64,000 nt of DNA, taken from assembly GCF_900114385.1 (NCBI RefSeq), contig NZ_FOSW01000008.1, forward strand, positions 1 to 64,000, written 5' to 3'. Numbering within the stretch: position 1 is the first letter of the stretch; the number at the start of each line of letters is the position of its first letter. A program made the position numbers and the translations under genes. This DNA comes from Geodermatophilus ruber (GTDB lineage: Bacteria > Actinomycetota > Actinomycetes > Mycobacteriales > Geodermatophilaceae). The notes beneath the pieces are model-generated. The model worked only from the letters and a program-made list of their open reading frames with translations, was not told the DNA's origin and did no database searches. Of the stretch, positions 36,082 through 45,720 are shown in pieces.

Positions 36082-36425
36082 GCCCGTTTTTCCTGCCCGG
36101 CGTGGTGCACGACCTGCACGTCCTCGAGCAGCACCAGCCCCTCGCCGACCAGCTCCTCCAGTTGCGGCAGGAACGCGCCGATGCGCTGGGCGGTGTCGAC
36201 GATGACGACGGTCACCGGGAGGTCCTCGGCCAGGTCCAGCAGCCGGGTCGTGTGCACCTGGCCGCTGGCGCCGAAGCCCTCGATGCCGCGGAAGACGCTG
36301 GCGCCGATCAGTCCGGCGGTGTGTGCGCGGTGCACGATCTCCGTGTAGAGCGGCCGGTGGCCGACGGTGTCGGACTCGCCGACGATGACCGTCAGCCGCT
36401 GCGCCGGCCCCTGCAGCGTGGTCAT
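36078..36425 (-). CDS. DUF190 protein between two crcB genes
   Basis: 115 residues. The compact form of DUF190: [99 protein letters not shown]. It overlaps both neighbours by four bases (ATGA), so the three genes are one translationally coupled operon, crcB-DUF190-crcB. It shares the PLYTE-VHRAHxAGLxGASVFxGIEG core with the + strand paralogue at 35229. Its link with fluoride channels is established by genome context only. Confidence 0.9.
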   Translation of the reverse strand: MTTLQGPAQRLTVIVGESDTVGHRPLYTEIVHRAHTAGLIGASVFRGIEGFGASGQVHTTRLLDLAEDLPVTVVIVDTAQRIGAFLPQLEELVGEGLVLLEDVQVVHHAGQEKRA

Positions 36426-36928
36426 GCGCGCTCGCTCCGGCGGGCTCGCCGGCGTGGCCACACCACCGCGGCGGCCCTGGTCAGCGCCATCCCGACGAAG
36501 GTGGCGGCGACGGCGGCGGTCACGGTTCCGGCCAGGTAGCCCAGCGCCGCCCCCGGATGCCCGGTCACCGCCAGCTGCTGCACGTCGACCATCGCCGTGG
36601 AGAAGGTGGTGTAGCCGCCCAGCACTCCGACCCCGAGGAAGGGGCGGACGAGGCGGTGCGGGCTGGTCAGCTCGGTGATGACCACCATGAGGATGCCGAT
36701 GAGGAAGCAGCCGCTGACGTTGATCAGCCACGTCGCCCACGGCCACTGTCCCGGCTCGTGGGGCAGCAGCACGCCCAGCCCGTAGCGGGCCTCGGCGCCG
36801 ACCACCCCGCCGGCGGCGATCGCGGTCAGCACCGCCGGATCCCAGCCAGGTGGGCGGCGCCGCGCGGGGGCGGGCGCCGCGGCGTCGGGGCTGACCGGGT
36901 CGGCGGGGGCCCGGTGCTGGGCGGTCAT
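36422..36928 (-). CDS. crcB: Fluoride channel protein CrcB/Fluc (subunit 1)
   Basis: 168 residues, longer than its partner because of a 35-residue Pro/Ala-rich N-terminal extension. Channel motifs: [47 protein letters not shown], and [21 protein letters not shown] (Gly-Tyr-Thr-Thr-Phe-Ser-Thr, the Phe-box/Na+ site). [26 protein letters not shown] closes it. First gene of the operon. Its SD (GAGG) lies inside a hairpin three bases before the ATG, preceded by a sequence resembling a fluoride riboswitch (36950-36997). It is expected to heterodimerise with the second crcB. Confidence 0.94.
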   Translation of the reverse strand: MTAQHRAPADPVSPDAAAPAPARRRPPGWDPAVLTAIAAGGVVGAEARYGLGVLLPHEPGQWPWATWLINVSGCFLIGILMVVITELTSPHRLVRPFLGVGVLGGYTTFSTAMVDVQQLAVTGHPGAALGYLAGTVTAAVAATFVGMALTRAAAVVWPRRRARRSERA

Positions 36929-36997
36929 CGGCTACCTCTCCGGGCACGAGGTAGAGGACGGCGGCGACCGCGTCACGGAGGACGACGGCCCGTCGCC
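36929..36997 (-). promoter_or_regulatory. crcB leader: SD-sequestering hairpin and candidate fluoride-riboswitch-like element
   Basis: On the minus strand CTACCTC and GAGGTAG (36954-36948, 36938-36932) form a perfect stem that buries the GAGG ribosome site of crcB. The 48 bases before it, from GGCGACGG to CTACC (36997-36950), follow the layout of the crcB motif (GGCGATGG ... ACGC ... GC ... CTCCTACC in the B. cereus example, from memory). Several conserved positions differ, so this is a candidate only. Confidence 0.4.
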
Positions 36998-37117
36998 TCA
37001 GCGCCCAGCCTACCGCCGGGCGCCACCACGGCCGCCGATCGACGCTCCCCGCGGCCACGAGGAGCGCACACTGGATCGTGCAGTCCTGCGTGGACGGACG
37101 CTGCACTGGAGGCGGTC

Positions 37118-37906
37118 ATGCGCCGCGCTGAACGTGTGGTCCTCATGCCGATCCTGGCGCGTGGCGCTCACGTGCATCCCCGCGACGGGGGCTGCTTCGC
37201 CGAGGTCGCCGCCGCCCTGACCACCCACTGCTGGACCGACCACCCGGCGTGCATCCCGCCGGTGCTGGCCCAGCTGGCTCGCGGCGTCAACGACCGCACC
37301 AGCGCCGAAGCCCGCACCGCCCTTGCGCCGCTGATCCCGTGGGCGATCAACGGGCCGCGGCCGACGACCGACCTGACCGCCGATGCTGCGGTGATCTCGC
37401 TGTTGACGGGCCAGATCCCCGCTGAGGTGCTCCGGGCTCCTGTCCCGGAGCCGCTGCTGAGGCGGCTGGACCGCCGGCCCCGGCCACGGCACGTCCTGGA
37501 TCGTGCGGGCTGGCGACGCGCTGCCCGCCGTCTCGTCCGCGCCCAGCTGCGCGCCGTCACCGCCACCCTCGACGGCCCGGACCGGGATGCACGCCTGCGC
37601 GCGCTGCTCGTCGGGGCGATCGACGCCACGCGCGCCGCGGTCGGACTCGGCCCACTGCCTGAGCCGGGTGCTCCTCCGGAGGCGGGAGAGCAGCTGGTCC
37701 CCGTCATCGCCGACCTGGCCTCCGTCGACGAGGTCCTCGAACTGCGCGTCGACCCGGTGCTGGAGGACTGGCCCGACTGGCTGCGCGATCCCTGGAGCCG
37801 CCGTCTCTCGGAGATGGAGGCCCGCACTGCTCCGGACGGCGAGGAACGGCCGGATGGCCCCGCCGCCGTGGCCGCGGTAGCGGGCGTCGGGCACGGAGGC
37901 GGGTGA
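37118..37906 (+). CDS. Actinobacterial protein of unknown function
   Basis: 262 residues from ATG 37118 with GGAGG six bases before it; longer in-frame starts run through the crcB leader and are not supported. The N-terminal part (LARGAHVHPRDGGCFAEVAAALTTHCWTDHPACIPPVLAQLARGVNDRTSAEARTALAPLIPWAING) resembles a family seen in other actinobacteria from memory, with the His/Cys positions HxHPRDGxC and DHPAC conserved; these could bind a metal. The middle is Arg-rich (RRLDRRPRPRHVLDRAGWRRAARRLVRAQLRAV). No known domain and no membrane segment. Function not assignable. Confidence 0.7.
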   Translation: MRRAERVVLMPILARGAHVHPRDGGCFAEVAAALTTHCWTDHPACIPPVLAQLARGVNDRTSAEARTALAPLIPWAINGPRPTTDLTADAAVISLLTGQIPAEVLRAPVPEPLLRRLDRRPRPRHVLDRAGWRRAARRLVRAQLRAVTATLDGPDRDARLRALLVGAIDATRAAVGLGPLPEPGAPPEAGEQLVPVIADLASVDEVLELRVDPVLEDWPDWLRDPWSRRLSEMEARTAPDGEERPDGPAAVAAVAGVGHGGG

Positions 37907-38240
37907 TCCGCCACGGTCGCTGGCCGCCGGGGCGCAGCCGGGCCGGCCGGGACCCGGTAGCCCTTCGTGCGGCCCGCCCCGGAGCGGGCGATGACCTCCG
38001 TCGCCGGCAGGAAGGTGTACGCAGGATCCGTGGGGTAGCGGCTGTGCGTCATGGCGCGGACGGTGGGGAGCCGAACCGGCACGGCAACCGACTTTCCCCG
38101 GAAGGGGTGGCACGGAGCGGCACGGACCGGCCCGCCCGCCAACTCGTGGGTCGAACTCATGGGTAGAGCGGGCGCCTCGTCGGACGCTGGACCTGTTCTG
38201 GGCCCGGCGCCCATGGCCGGCCGAAGCCTGTGAGGAGGAC
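37907..38240. other. 334-bp spacer, possible AlpA-like remnant on the minus strand
   Basis: No clear gene. On the minus strand an ATG at 38052 opens a frame ([33 protein letters not shown]) whose first 33 residues resemble an AlpA/excisionase-type winged helix start, then turns into proline/arginine read-through. Read as a decayed fragment at low confidence. The end of the spacer carries TGAGGAGG, the SD of the next gene. Confidence 0.4.
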
Positions 38241-40253
<2,013 letters not shown>

Positions 40254-40273
40254 CCGCGCCGCGCAGGCTTACC

Positions 40274-40294
40274 GTGTAAGCGTGTAATCACACG
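40274..40294. promoter_or_regulatory. Repeat cluster GTGTAA-n2-GTGTAA-TCACACG before the RHH-like gene
   Basis: Two GTGTAA direct repeats (40274, 40282; period 8 bp) run into an inverted repeat CGTGT-AATC-ACACG (40281-40294), all about 16-36 bp before the start codon. Such a site could be an autoregulatory operator. Confidence 0.4.
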
Positions 40295-40309
40295 CGCGAG
40301 GAGGCCGTC

Positions 40310-40912
40310 GTGCACGGACACCACCATCGTTTCTCCGACTCACCCTTCCCCGGCATGCGCGGGTTCCGCGGTCGCGGTGGCCGCGGGCGGGGCCCCGAGG
40401 CGCCGCCACCGGTCGAGCGGGCCGAGGTCGCCGGCTGGTTCGCCGGCCGGCTGCCCGACGACTGGTTCACCGGCCCCCCGGAGCTGCTCATCGACCGCGA
40501 CGAGATCACCGTCGTCGGCACGCTGCCCGAGCCCGCGGCCGGGGAGGGCGACCCGGCCGCCGCCTGCGCCGGGCGGATCGCCCGCTTCCGCGAGGAGACC
40601 CGCGAGCAGCGCATGGCGATCGCCGATGCCGCGCAGGCCCGCTACGGCCGCTCGGTCGCCTGGGGTGCGGCCTGCGGTGGCCAGCGGGAGGTGTTCACCA
40701 ACCTCTCGGTGCCGGTGATGACCCGGCTGCGCCAGCCCGAGCGGCTGGTCCTGGACACCTTGGTCGACGCCGGGGTGGCCCGCTCCCGCTCCGAGGCGCT
40801 GGTCTGGGCCGTCCGGCTGGTGGGGGAGCACGCCGAGGGCTGGCTCGGTGAGCTGCGCGAGGCCATGGCCGCGGTCGAGGAGGTGCGCGGGCGGGGGCCC
40901 CAGGTGAGCTGA
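40310..40912 (+). CDS. Unknown protein with a possible C-terminal ribbon-helix-helix
   Basis: 200 residues from GTG 40310 after GAGGAGG. The N-terminus is HGHHHRFSDSPFPGMRGFRGRGGRGRGPE, His- and Gly/Arg-rich. Mid part DDWFTGPPELLIDRDEITVVGTLPEP then EETREQRMAIADAAQARYGRSVAWGAACGG. The C-terminal stretch LSVPVMTRLRQPERLVLDTLVDAGVARSRSEALVWAVRLVGEHAEGWLGELREAM looks like a beta-strand followed by two helices (MTRLRxxERxxLDxLVxAGVxxSRSEAL), the order of RHH transcription regulators. Repeats upstream (40274-40294) could be its operator. No assigned family; tentatively a DNA-binding regulator. Confidence 0.65.
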   Translation: MHGHHHRFSDSPFPGMRGFRGRGGRGRGPEAPPPVERAEVAGWFAGRLPDDWFTGPPELLIDRDEITVVGTLPEPAAGEGDPAAACAGRIARFREETREQRMAIADAAQARYGRSVAWGAACGGQREVFTNLSVPVMTRLRQPERLVLDTLVDAGVARSRSEALVWAVRLVGEHAEGWLGELREAMAAVEEVRGRGPQVS

Positions 40913-41035
40913 GCACGTCGCGTCCTCCGGATCGCACCCCGGTCAGGAGCCGTCCCCGGGTCGCGGGGAGCCGCCTCGTCGCTCCTGCGCGGAACCCTCC
41001 GGGTCCCACTCGGCACGACAGGACAGACTGAGGGC

Positions 41036-42307
41036 GTGACTGCCGGTGCCGCCCTCCCGACCGCGACCGACGTCCTCGTCATCGGCTCCGGGCCGGCCGG
41101 GGCGGCCGCAGCCGCCTGGGCGGCCCGGAGCGGGCACGACGTGGTGCTCGCCGACGCCGCGGTGTTCCCCCGCGACAAGGCCTGCGGTGACGGGCTGACC
41201 CCGCGCGCCGTCGCCGAGCTCGACCTGCTCGGCCTCGGCGACTGGGTGCGCGGCCACGCCCGTAACCGCGGGCTGCGCGCCGCCGGGTTCGGTCAGGTCT
41301 GGGAGCTGCCCTGGCCCGGCGGGCAGTTCCCCGACCACGGCAGCGCGGTGGCCCGCACCGAGCTGGACGCCCGGATCCGCGAGCTGGCGCTCGCCGACGG
41401 CGCGACCCCGCTCGAGGGCGCCCGCGCGGTCGACGTCGAGCGGGACGGCGACCGGGTGACCGGCGTGGTGTTCGAGGTCGGCGACCGGACGCTCACCGTC
41501 GGCTGCCGCCGGCTGATCGTCGCCGACGGGGTGCGCTCCCCGCTGGGCCGGGTGCTCGGCCGCGAGTGGCACCGGGACACCGTCTACGGAGTGGCCGTCC
41601 GCGGCTACGTGCGCTCGGGCCGGGCCGACGACGAGTGGATCTCCTCGCACCTGGAGCTGCGCGGCACGGAGGGGCGGCTGCTCTCCGGCTACGGCTGGGT
41701 CTTCCCGCTCGGCGCGGCGGCCGGGCGGGTGAACATCGGCGTCGGAACCCTGGCGACCGCGCGCCGTCCGGCCGGGGTGCAGCTCAAGGCGCTCCTGGAG
41801 TTCTATGCCGACGCCCGCCGGGCCGAGGGGCAGCTGGACGGCCCGGTGGAGGCGCCGTCGTCGGCGCTGCTGCCGATGGGCGGTGCGGTGTCCAACGTCG
41901 CCGGGCGCAACTGGGCGCTGATCGGGGACGCCGCGGGCTGCGTGAACCCGCTCAACGGGGAGGGCATCGACTACGGCCTGCAGACCGGGCGCTCCGTCGT
42001 CGACCTGCTGGGGGAGGACGACTGGTCGACGGCGTGGCCCGCGACCCTGCGCCGGCACCACGGGACGGCGTTCTCCATCGCCCGCCGGCTGGCCGGGCTG
42101 CTCACCGTGCCCCGCTTCCTCCCCGCCGCCGGGCCGGTCGGCATGCGGTCGCGGGCGCTCATGACCGTGGCGCTTCGGGTGATGGGCAACCTGGTCACCG
42201 AGGAGGACCGGGACGTCGTCGCGCGCGCCTGGCGGGCGGCCGGTCGGCTCTCGATGCGGCTCGACGACCGCCCGCCCTTCCCGGCGGCCGACCTGCGCAC
42301 GGCGTGA
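41036..42307 (+). CDS. Geranylgeranyl reductase family FAD-dependent oxidoreductase (MenJ-like)
   Basis: 423 residues from GTG 41036 (CAGACT six bases upstream, no SD, probably leaderless). Rossmann FAD motif VLVIGSGPAGAAAAAWAARSG near 14-34, FPRDKACGDGLTPRAV (the Cys-Gly-Asp hallmark of geranylgeranyl reductases), GVAVRGYVRS, YGWVFPLGAAAGRVNIGVGTL, and FAD-contacting WALIGDAAGCVNPLNGEGIDYGLQTG. These enzymes saturate isoprenoid double bonds. In actinobacteria the closest characterised relative is MenJ, which reduces one menaquinone isoprene unit; other targets are archaeal-type lipids or tocopherol. No menaquinone gene lies beside it here. It converges with the hlyIII gene. Confidence 0.88.
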   Translation: MTAGAALPTATDVLVIGSGPAGAAAAAWAARSGHDVVLADAAVFPRDKACGDGLTPRAVAELDLLGLGDWVRGHARNRGLRAAGFGQVWELPWPGGQFPDHGSAVARTELDARIRELALADGATPLEGARAVDVERDGDRVTGVVFEVGDRTLTVGCRRLIVADGVRSPLGRVLGREWHRDTVYGVAVRGYVRSGRADDEWISSHLELRGTEGRLLSGYGWVFPLGAAAGRVNIGVGTLATARRPAGVQLKALLEFYADARRAEGQLDGPVEAPSSALLPMGGAVSNVAGRNWALIGDAAGCVNPLNGEGIDYGLQTGRSVVDLLGEDDWSTAWPATLRRHHGTAFSIARRLAGLLTVPRFLPAAGPVGMRSRALMTVALRVMGNLVTEEDRDVVARAWRAAGRLSMRLDDRPPFPAADLRTA

Positions 42308-42352
42308 CCCCTGGCCCTGAGGAGCCGCGGTGTCGGCCGGTAGGCCGACCGG

Positions 42353-43165
42353 TCACACGAAGGGCGAGTTGTACATCGCGAAGTAGACGGCGATGTAGTG
42401 GCAGATCGCGGCCACGACCGTCATCCCGTGGAAGACCTCGTGGTACCCGAACGTGCCCGGCCAGGGGTTGGGCCGCTTGAGCCCGTACGCCACCCCGCCG
42501 GCCGTGTAGAGCACGCCGCCGACGGCGAGCAGGACCAGCGAGGCCACGCCGGCGATGTGCAGGATGTCGGTGAGGACGAAGACTGCGACCCAGCCCAGCC
42601 CGATGTAGAGCGGCACCCCTACCCAGCGTGGCGCGGTCGGCCAGGTGAGCTTGAGTGAGACCCCGGCCAGGGCGCCGGCCCACACGGCGGCGAGGACGAC
42701 GTAGCCGGTCGGCTGGTCGACGGCCAGCAGCGCGAACGGCGTGTAGGTCCCGGCGATGAACAGGAAGATCATCGAGTGGTCGAGCCGCTTCATGATCTTC
42801 CAACCGCGGGGTGACCAGCGGCGCCGGTGGTAGAGCGCGCTGATGCCGAAGAGCCCGCAGATGGTCAGGCAGTACACGGTGACGGAGTAGCCGGCCCGGG
42901 CACCGAGCGCCGAGCCGAGCGGGATGAGCACGGCCCCGGCGACGATCGCGCCGAAGAAGGAGAACAGGTGCAGCCAGCCGCGCAGCCGCGGCCGGGTGTC
43001 GGGGTGTTCCCAGTCGGAATCGGCGAAGTCCGCGGCGGTCCAGGTCTGCTCGACCCGCTCGCCCTCCTCGACGACGGCGGACATCGCCTCTGCCCGGCCG
43101 GCCTCGATCTCGGCGCTGTCCGCCTCGATCCGCACGGGTTCACGGCCATCGGGGAGGGCGCTCAT
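42353..43165 (-). CDS. Hemolysin III / PAQR-family membrane protein (TrhA-like)
   Basis: 270 residues. After a 55-residue acidic N-terminus (DSAEIEAGRAEAMSAVVEEGERVEQTWT) come seven hydrophobic helices. Conserved zinc-site residues are present: SALYHRRRWSPRGWKIMKRLDHSMIFLFIAGTYTPFALL (Ser, His and Asp in ALYH and RLDHS) and FGYHEVFHGMTVVAAICHYIAVYF (His in HEVFH). These match the HlyIII/PAQR hydrolase-fold receptors. Bacterial members influence membrane energetics and lipid composition; no enzymatic activity is proven here. Length normal. Converges with the GGR gene. Confidence 0.93.
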   Translation of the reverse strand: MSALPDGREPVRIEADSAEIEAGRAEAMSAVVEEGERVEQTWTAADFADSDWEHPDTRPRLRGWLHLFSFFGAIVAGAVLIPLGSALGARAGYSVTVYCLTICGLFGISALYHRRRWSPRGWKIMKRLDHSMIFLFIAGTYTPFALLAVDQPTGYVVLAAVWAGALAGVSLKLTWPTAPRWVGVPLYIGLGWVAVFVLTDILHIAGVASLVLLAVGGVLYTAGGVAYGLKRPNPWPGTFGYHEVFHGMTVVAAICHYIAVYFAMYNSPFV

Positions 43166-43285
43166 GGGCAGAGGTTACGCAGCCGTAGGTTGCGGTGCAG
43201 CGCGGTCCCGCACTGAGGTCGCCGGCAGCGGCCGGCGTCTTCGCGCAGCTCGCCGCGGGGTGCGCGGCGCCGTGGCAGTGGGGCC

Positions 43286-43291
43286 TAGGGT
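43286..43291 (+). promoter_or_regulatory. -10-like box before the cis-prenyltransferase gene
   Basis: TAGGGT followed by seven bases and the GTG at 43299; no SD, consistent with a leaderless transcript. Confidence 0.5.
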
Positions 43292-43298
43292 GGCCCTC

Positions 43299-44078
43299 GT
43301 GGGGGTACGCCAGTGGGTCCGTGACGCCCTCACCGTCGTCTACGAACGGCGGCTGGCCCGGGCCCTGGTGGGTGCCGAGACCCCCTGCCACGTCGGGGTG
43401 ATCGTCGACGGCAACCGCCGGTGGGCCCGCGCCACCGGGCTGGAGGACCCGAACGCCGGCCACCGCCGCGGCGCGGACAAGATCGCCACCTTCCTCGGCT
43501 GGTGCGACGAGGCCGGGGTGGAGGTGGTCACGCTCTTCCTGCTGTCCACCGACAACCTGTCGCGGCCCGAGCCCGAGCTGACCCCGCTGCTGCGGATCAT
43601 CGAGGGCGTGGCCCAGGACCTCGCCGCGCCCGACCGCCGCTGGCAGCTGCGTCCCGTGGGCGCGCTCGAGCTGCTGCCCGCCGAGACCGCCGCCGTCCTC
43701 AAACAGGCCGAGGAGGCCACCCGCGACCGGCCCGGCGCCACCGTCAACCTCGCCGTCGGCTACGGCGGGCGGCGGGAGATCGCCGACGCCGTCCGGTCGC
43801 TGCTGGCCGAGCACGCCGAGCGTGGGACGACGATGGACGAGCTGGTCGATGTGCTCGACGTCGAGCTCATCGCCGAGCACCTCTACACCCGCGGCCAGCC
43901 CGATCCCGACCTGGTCATCCGCACCAGCGGCGAGCAGCGGCTCTCGGGCTTCCTCACCTGGCAGACCGCCCACTCGGAGTTCTACTTCACCGACGTGTAC
44001 TGGCCCGACTTCCGCCGGGTCGACTTCCTGCGGGCGCTGCGCAACTACGCCGCCCGGCAGCGGCGCTTCGGCAGCTGA
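43299..44078 (+). CDS. Cis-prenyltransferase (isoprenyl diphosphate synthase, UppS family)
   Basis: 259 residues from GTG 43299, chosen by the TAGGGT box seven bases upstream and by homology start. Catalytic first motif GVIVDGNRRWARATGLED (Asp37), HRRGADKIATFLGWCDEAGVEVVTLFLLSTDNLSRPEPEL, VNLAVGYGGRREIADAV, and the C-terminal LVIRTSGEQRLSGFLTWQTAHSEFYFTDVYWPDFRRVDFLRALRNYAARQRRFG. All UppS motifs are intact. In mycobacteria two paralogues exist, one making ω,E,Z-farnesyl-PP and one decaprenyl-PP; which product forms here cannot be read from sequence. The neighbouring hlyIII and YyaL genes match the order around the mycobacterial short-chain enzyme, so that role is favoured. Confidence 0.88.
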   Translation: MGVRQWVRDALTVVYERRLARALVGAETPCHVGVIVDGNRRWARATGLEDPNAGHRRGADKIATFLGWCDEAGVEVVTLFLLSTDNLSRPEPELTPLLRIIEGVAQDLAAPDRRWQLRPVGALELLPAETAAVLKQAEEATRDRPGATVNLAVGYGGRREIADAVRSLLAEHAERGTTMDELVDVLDVELIAEHLYTRGQPDPDLVIRTSGEQRLSGFLTWQTAHSEFYFTDVYWPDFRRVDFLRALRNYAARQRRFGS

Positions 44079-44091
44079 GAGACTCGCCGCC

Positions 44092-45309
44092 ATGGCAGCC
44101 GGCGCGGTCGACGTCCCCCTGGAGTACGTGCGCCTGGGGCTGCGGTTCGACCGGCTGGAGTCCGGCATCGTCGACGCCTACACCGGGGACAAGCGGATCC
44201 GGGCCGAGGTGGAGAACGAGCCGGTGCCGGCTCCGCAGACCCTGCGCGACCAGGCCCGGGCGCTGCTGCGCGAGCTGGATGCAGCCGACCTGCCCGCCGA
44301 CCGCGCCGCCTTCCTCCGCGGCCAGCTCACCGCGCTGGAGTGCAGCGGGCGGAAGATGAGCGGCGAGCCGGTGGGGTTCCTCGACGAGGTGTCCAGCTAC
44401 TTCCAGGTCGAGCTCACGCTGGGGGACCCGGCCGACTACGCCGCCGCCCACGCCGAGCTGGACGCGCTGCTGCCCGGTGGCGGTCCGCTGGCCGAGCGGT
44501 ACGCCGCATACCGGCGTCGCGAGGAGTGCCCGCCGCAGCGGCTGGCCGAGGCGGTGCACGCCCTCTCCAGCGCGCTGCGCGACCGGGTGCGCGCCGAGTA
44601 CGGGCTGCCCGAGGCGGAGACCGTCCACTACGAGGTGGTCACCGACCAGCCGTGGTCGGGCTTCAACTACTACGAGGGCGATTACCGCTCGCGGGTCGCC
44701 ATCAACGCCGACCTGCCGCACCGGCTGGGCCAGCTGCCGCACCTGGTCGCGCACGAGGCCTATCCCGGGCACCACACCGAGCACTGCCGCAAGGAGCAGG
44801 GGCTGGTCGAGCGCGCCTCCCGCCTGGAGCACACCGTGTTCCTGGTGAACACCCCCGAGTGCCTGATGGCCGAGGGGCTGGCCGACCTGGGCATCCCGGC
44901 CTCGGTCGGCGCGGGCTGGGGTCCGTGGGCCGCCGAGGTGCTGGGCGACCTCGGCCTTCGCCTCGACGGCCACCTGGCCGAGCGGATCGCGGTGGCGACC
45001 GCCCCGCTCAACCGGGTCCGGCAGGATGCCGCGGTCCTGCTGCACGACCGCCGGGCCGACGCCGATGAGGTGGTCGCCTACCTGCAGCGGTGGTCGCTGG
45101 TCCGCGCCGATCGAGCGCGGCAGCAGCTGCGGTTCCTCACCCACCCGCTGTGGCGGGCCTACATCACCACCTACGTGGAGGGCTTCGACCTGCTCTCCCG
45201 GTGGCTCGACGCGCGGCCGGCGACGCAGCCGGTCGCCGACCGGTTCGTGCGGCTGCTCGACGAGCCGCTCACGCCGGCCGCCGTGGCCACCGAGCTGCGG
45301 GCCGCCTGA
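44092..45309 (+). CDS. DUF885 family putative metallo-hydrolase
   Basis: 405 residues from ATG 44092 (GAGACT seven bases upstream, no SD). The conserved metal-binding motif is HEAYPGHHTEH (His221, Glu222, His227, His228) in LVAHEAYPGHHTEHCRKEQG, with further family blocks WSGFNYYEGDYRSRVAINADLP and LRFLTHPLWRAYITTYVEGFDLL. Related DUF885 proteins carry the same HExxPGH motif and are predicted zinc peptidases; substrates are unknown. The protein is shorter than many DUF885 members (about 550-600 residues) because it lacks the usual N-terminal export region, so it is probably cytosolic. It follows uppS by 13 bp. Confidence 0.82.
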   Translation: MAAGAVDVPLEYVRLGLRFDRLESGIVDAYTGDKRIRAEVENEPVPAPQTLRDQARALLRELDAADLPADRAAFLRGQLTALECSGRKMSGEPVGFLDEVSSYFQVELTLGDPADYAAAHAELDALLPGGGPLAERYAAYRRREECPPQRLAEAVHALSSALRDRVRAEYGLPEAETVHYEVVTDQPWSGFNYYEGDYRSRVAINADLPHRLGQLPHLVAHEAYPGHHTEHCRKEQGLVERASRLEHTVFLVNTPECLMAEGLADLGIPASVGAGWGPWAAEVLGDLGLRLDGHLAERIAVATAPLNRVRQDAAVLLHDRRADADEVVAYLQRWSLVRADRARQQLRFLTHPLWRAYITTYVEGFDLLSRWLDARPATQPVADRFVRLLDEPLTPAAVATELRAA

Positions 45310-45313
45310 CCGG

Positions 45314-45490
45314 ATGGCACGGCGCGATCCGGAGGAGGCCCGCGACCTCGGTCTGTGGACCGCGGGCTGGCTGGCCGTGCTCCTGGTCGGCGGGCTGTGG
45401 TGGGTGGGCGACCTCGCGCTGCAGTGGCCGGTGCTGCTCGTACCGCTGATCTGGACGCTGGTCGCCCTGCGCCCGCGGCGGCGCCTCTGA
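45314..45490 (+). CDS. Small membrane protein
   Basis: 58 residues from ATG 45314, four bases after the DUF885 stop. Charged N-terminus (ARRDPEEARDLGLWTAG) then two hydrophobic stretches (WLAVLLVGGLWWVGDLAL and WPVLLVPLIWTLVAL) and a basic end. No known family. Support comes from close spacing and the membrane pattern only. Confidence 0.45.
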   Translation: MARRDPEEARDLGLWTAGWLAVLLVGGLWWVGDLALQWPVLLVPLIWTLVALRPRRRL

Positions 45491-45720
45491 GGTGGCTGGT
45501 GCGGATGGTGCCCCGATAGGGGGACACGCCGTCGGTCGGTCACCTACCTGTCACCGGACGGGCCTACCGTCCGCGGTGGACGACGAGCTCTCCTCGCCGT
45601 CCACGGGAGGCCCGGTGGGTACGACTGCGTTCGTCGACCAGGGGGCCGGTGCCCGGCCGCCGCGCCGGGGCCCGGCCACCTTCGAGCCGGGGCGCGTCCC
45701 GCGCCCCACGGGAGTCGACC

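Noticed and set aside
45492-45720. Upstream reading frame before PhoH2, considered as a PhoAT-type antitoxin
   Set aside because: The frame from about 45576 has no SD and a low-complexity Pro/Arg end; the -10-like TACCGT suits a leader instead. Left as a point to check.
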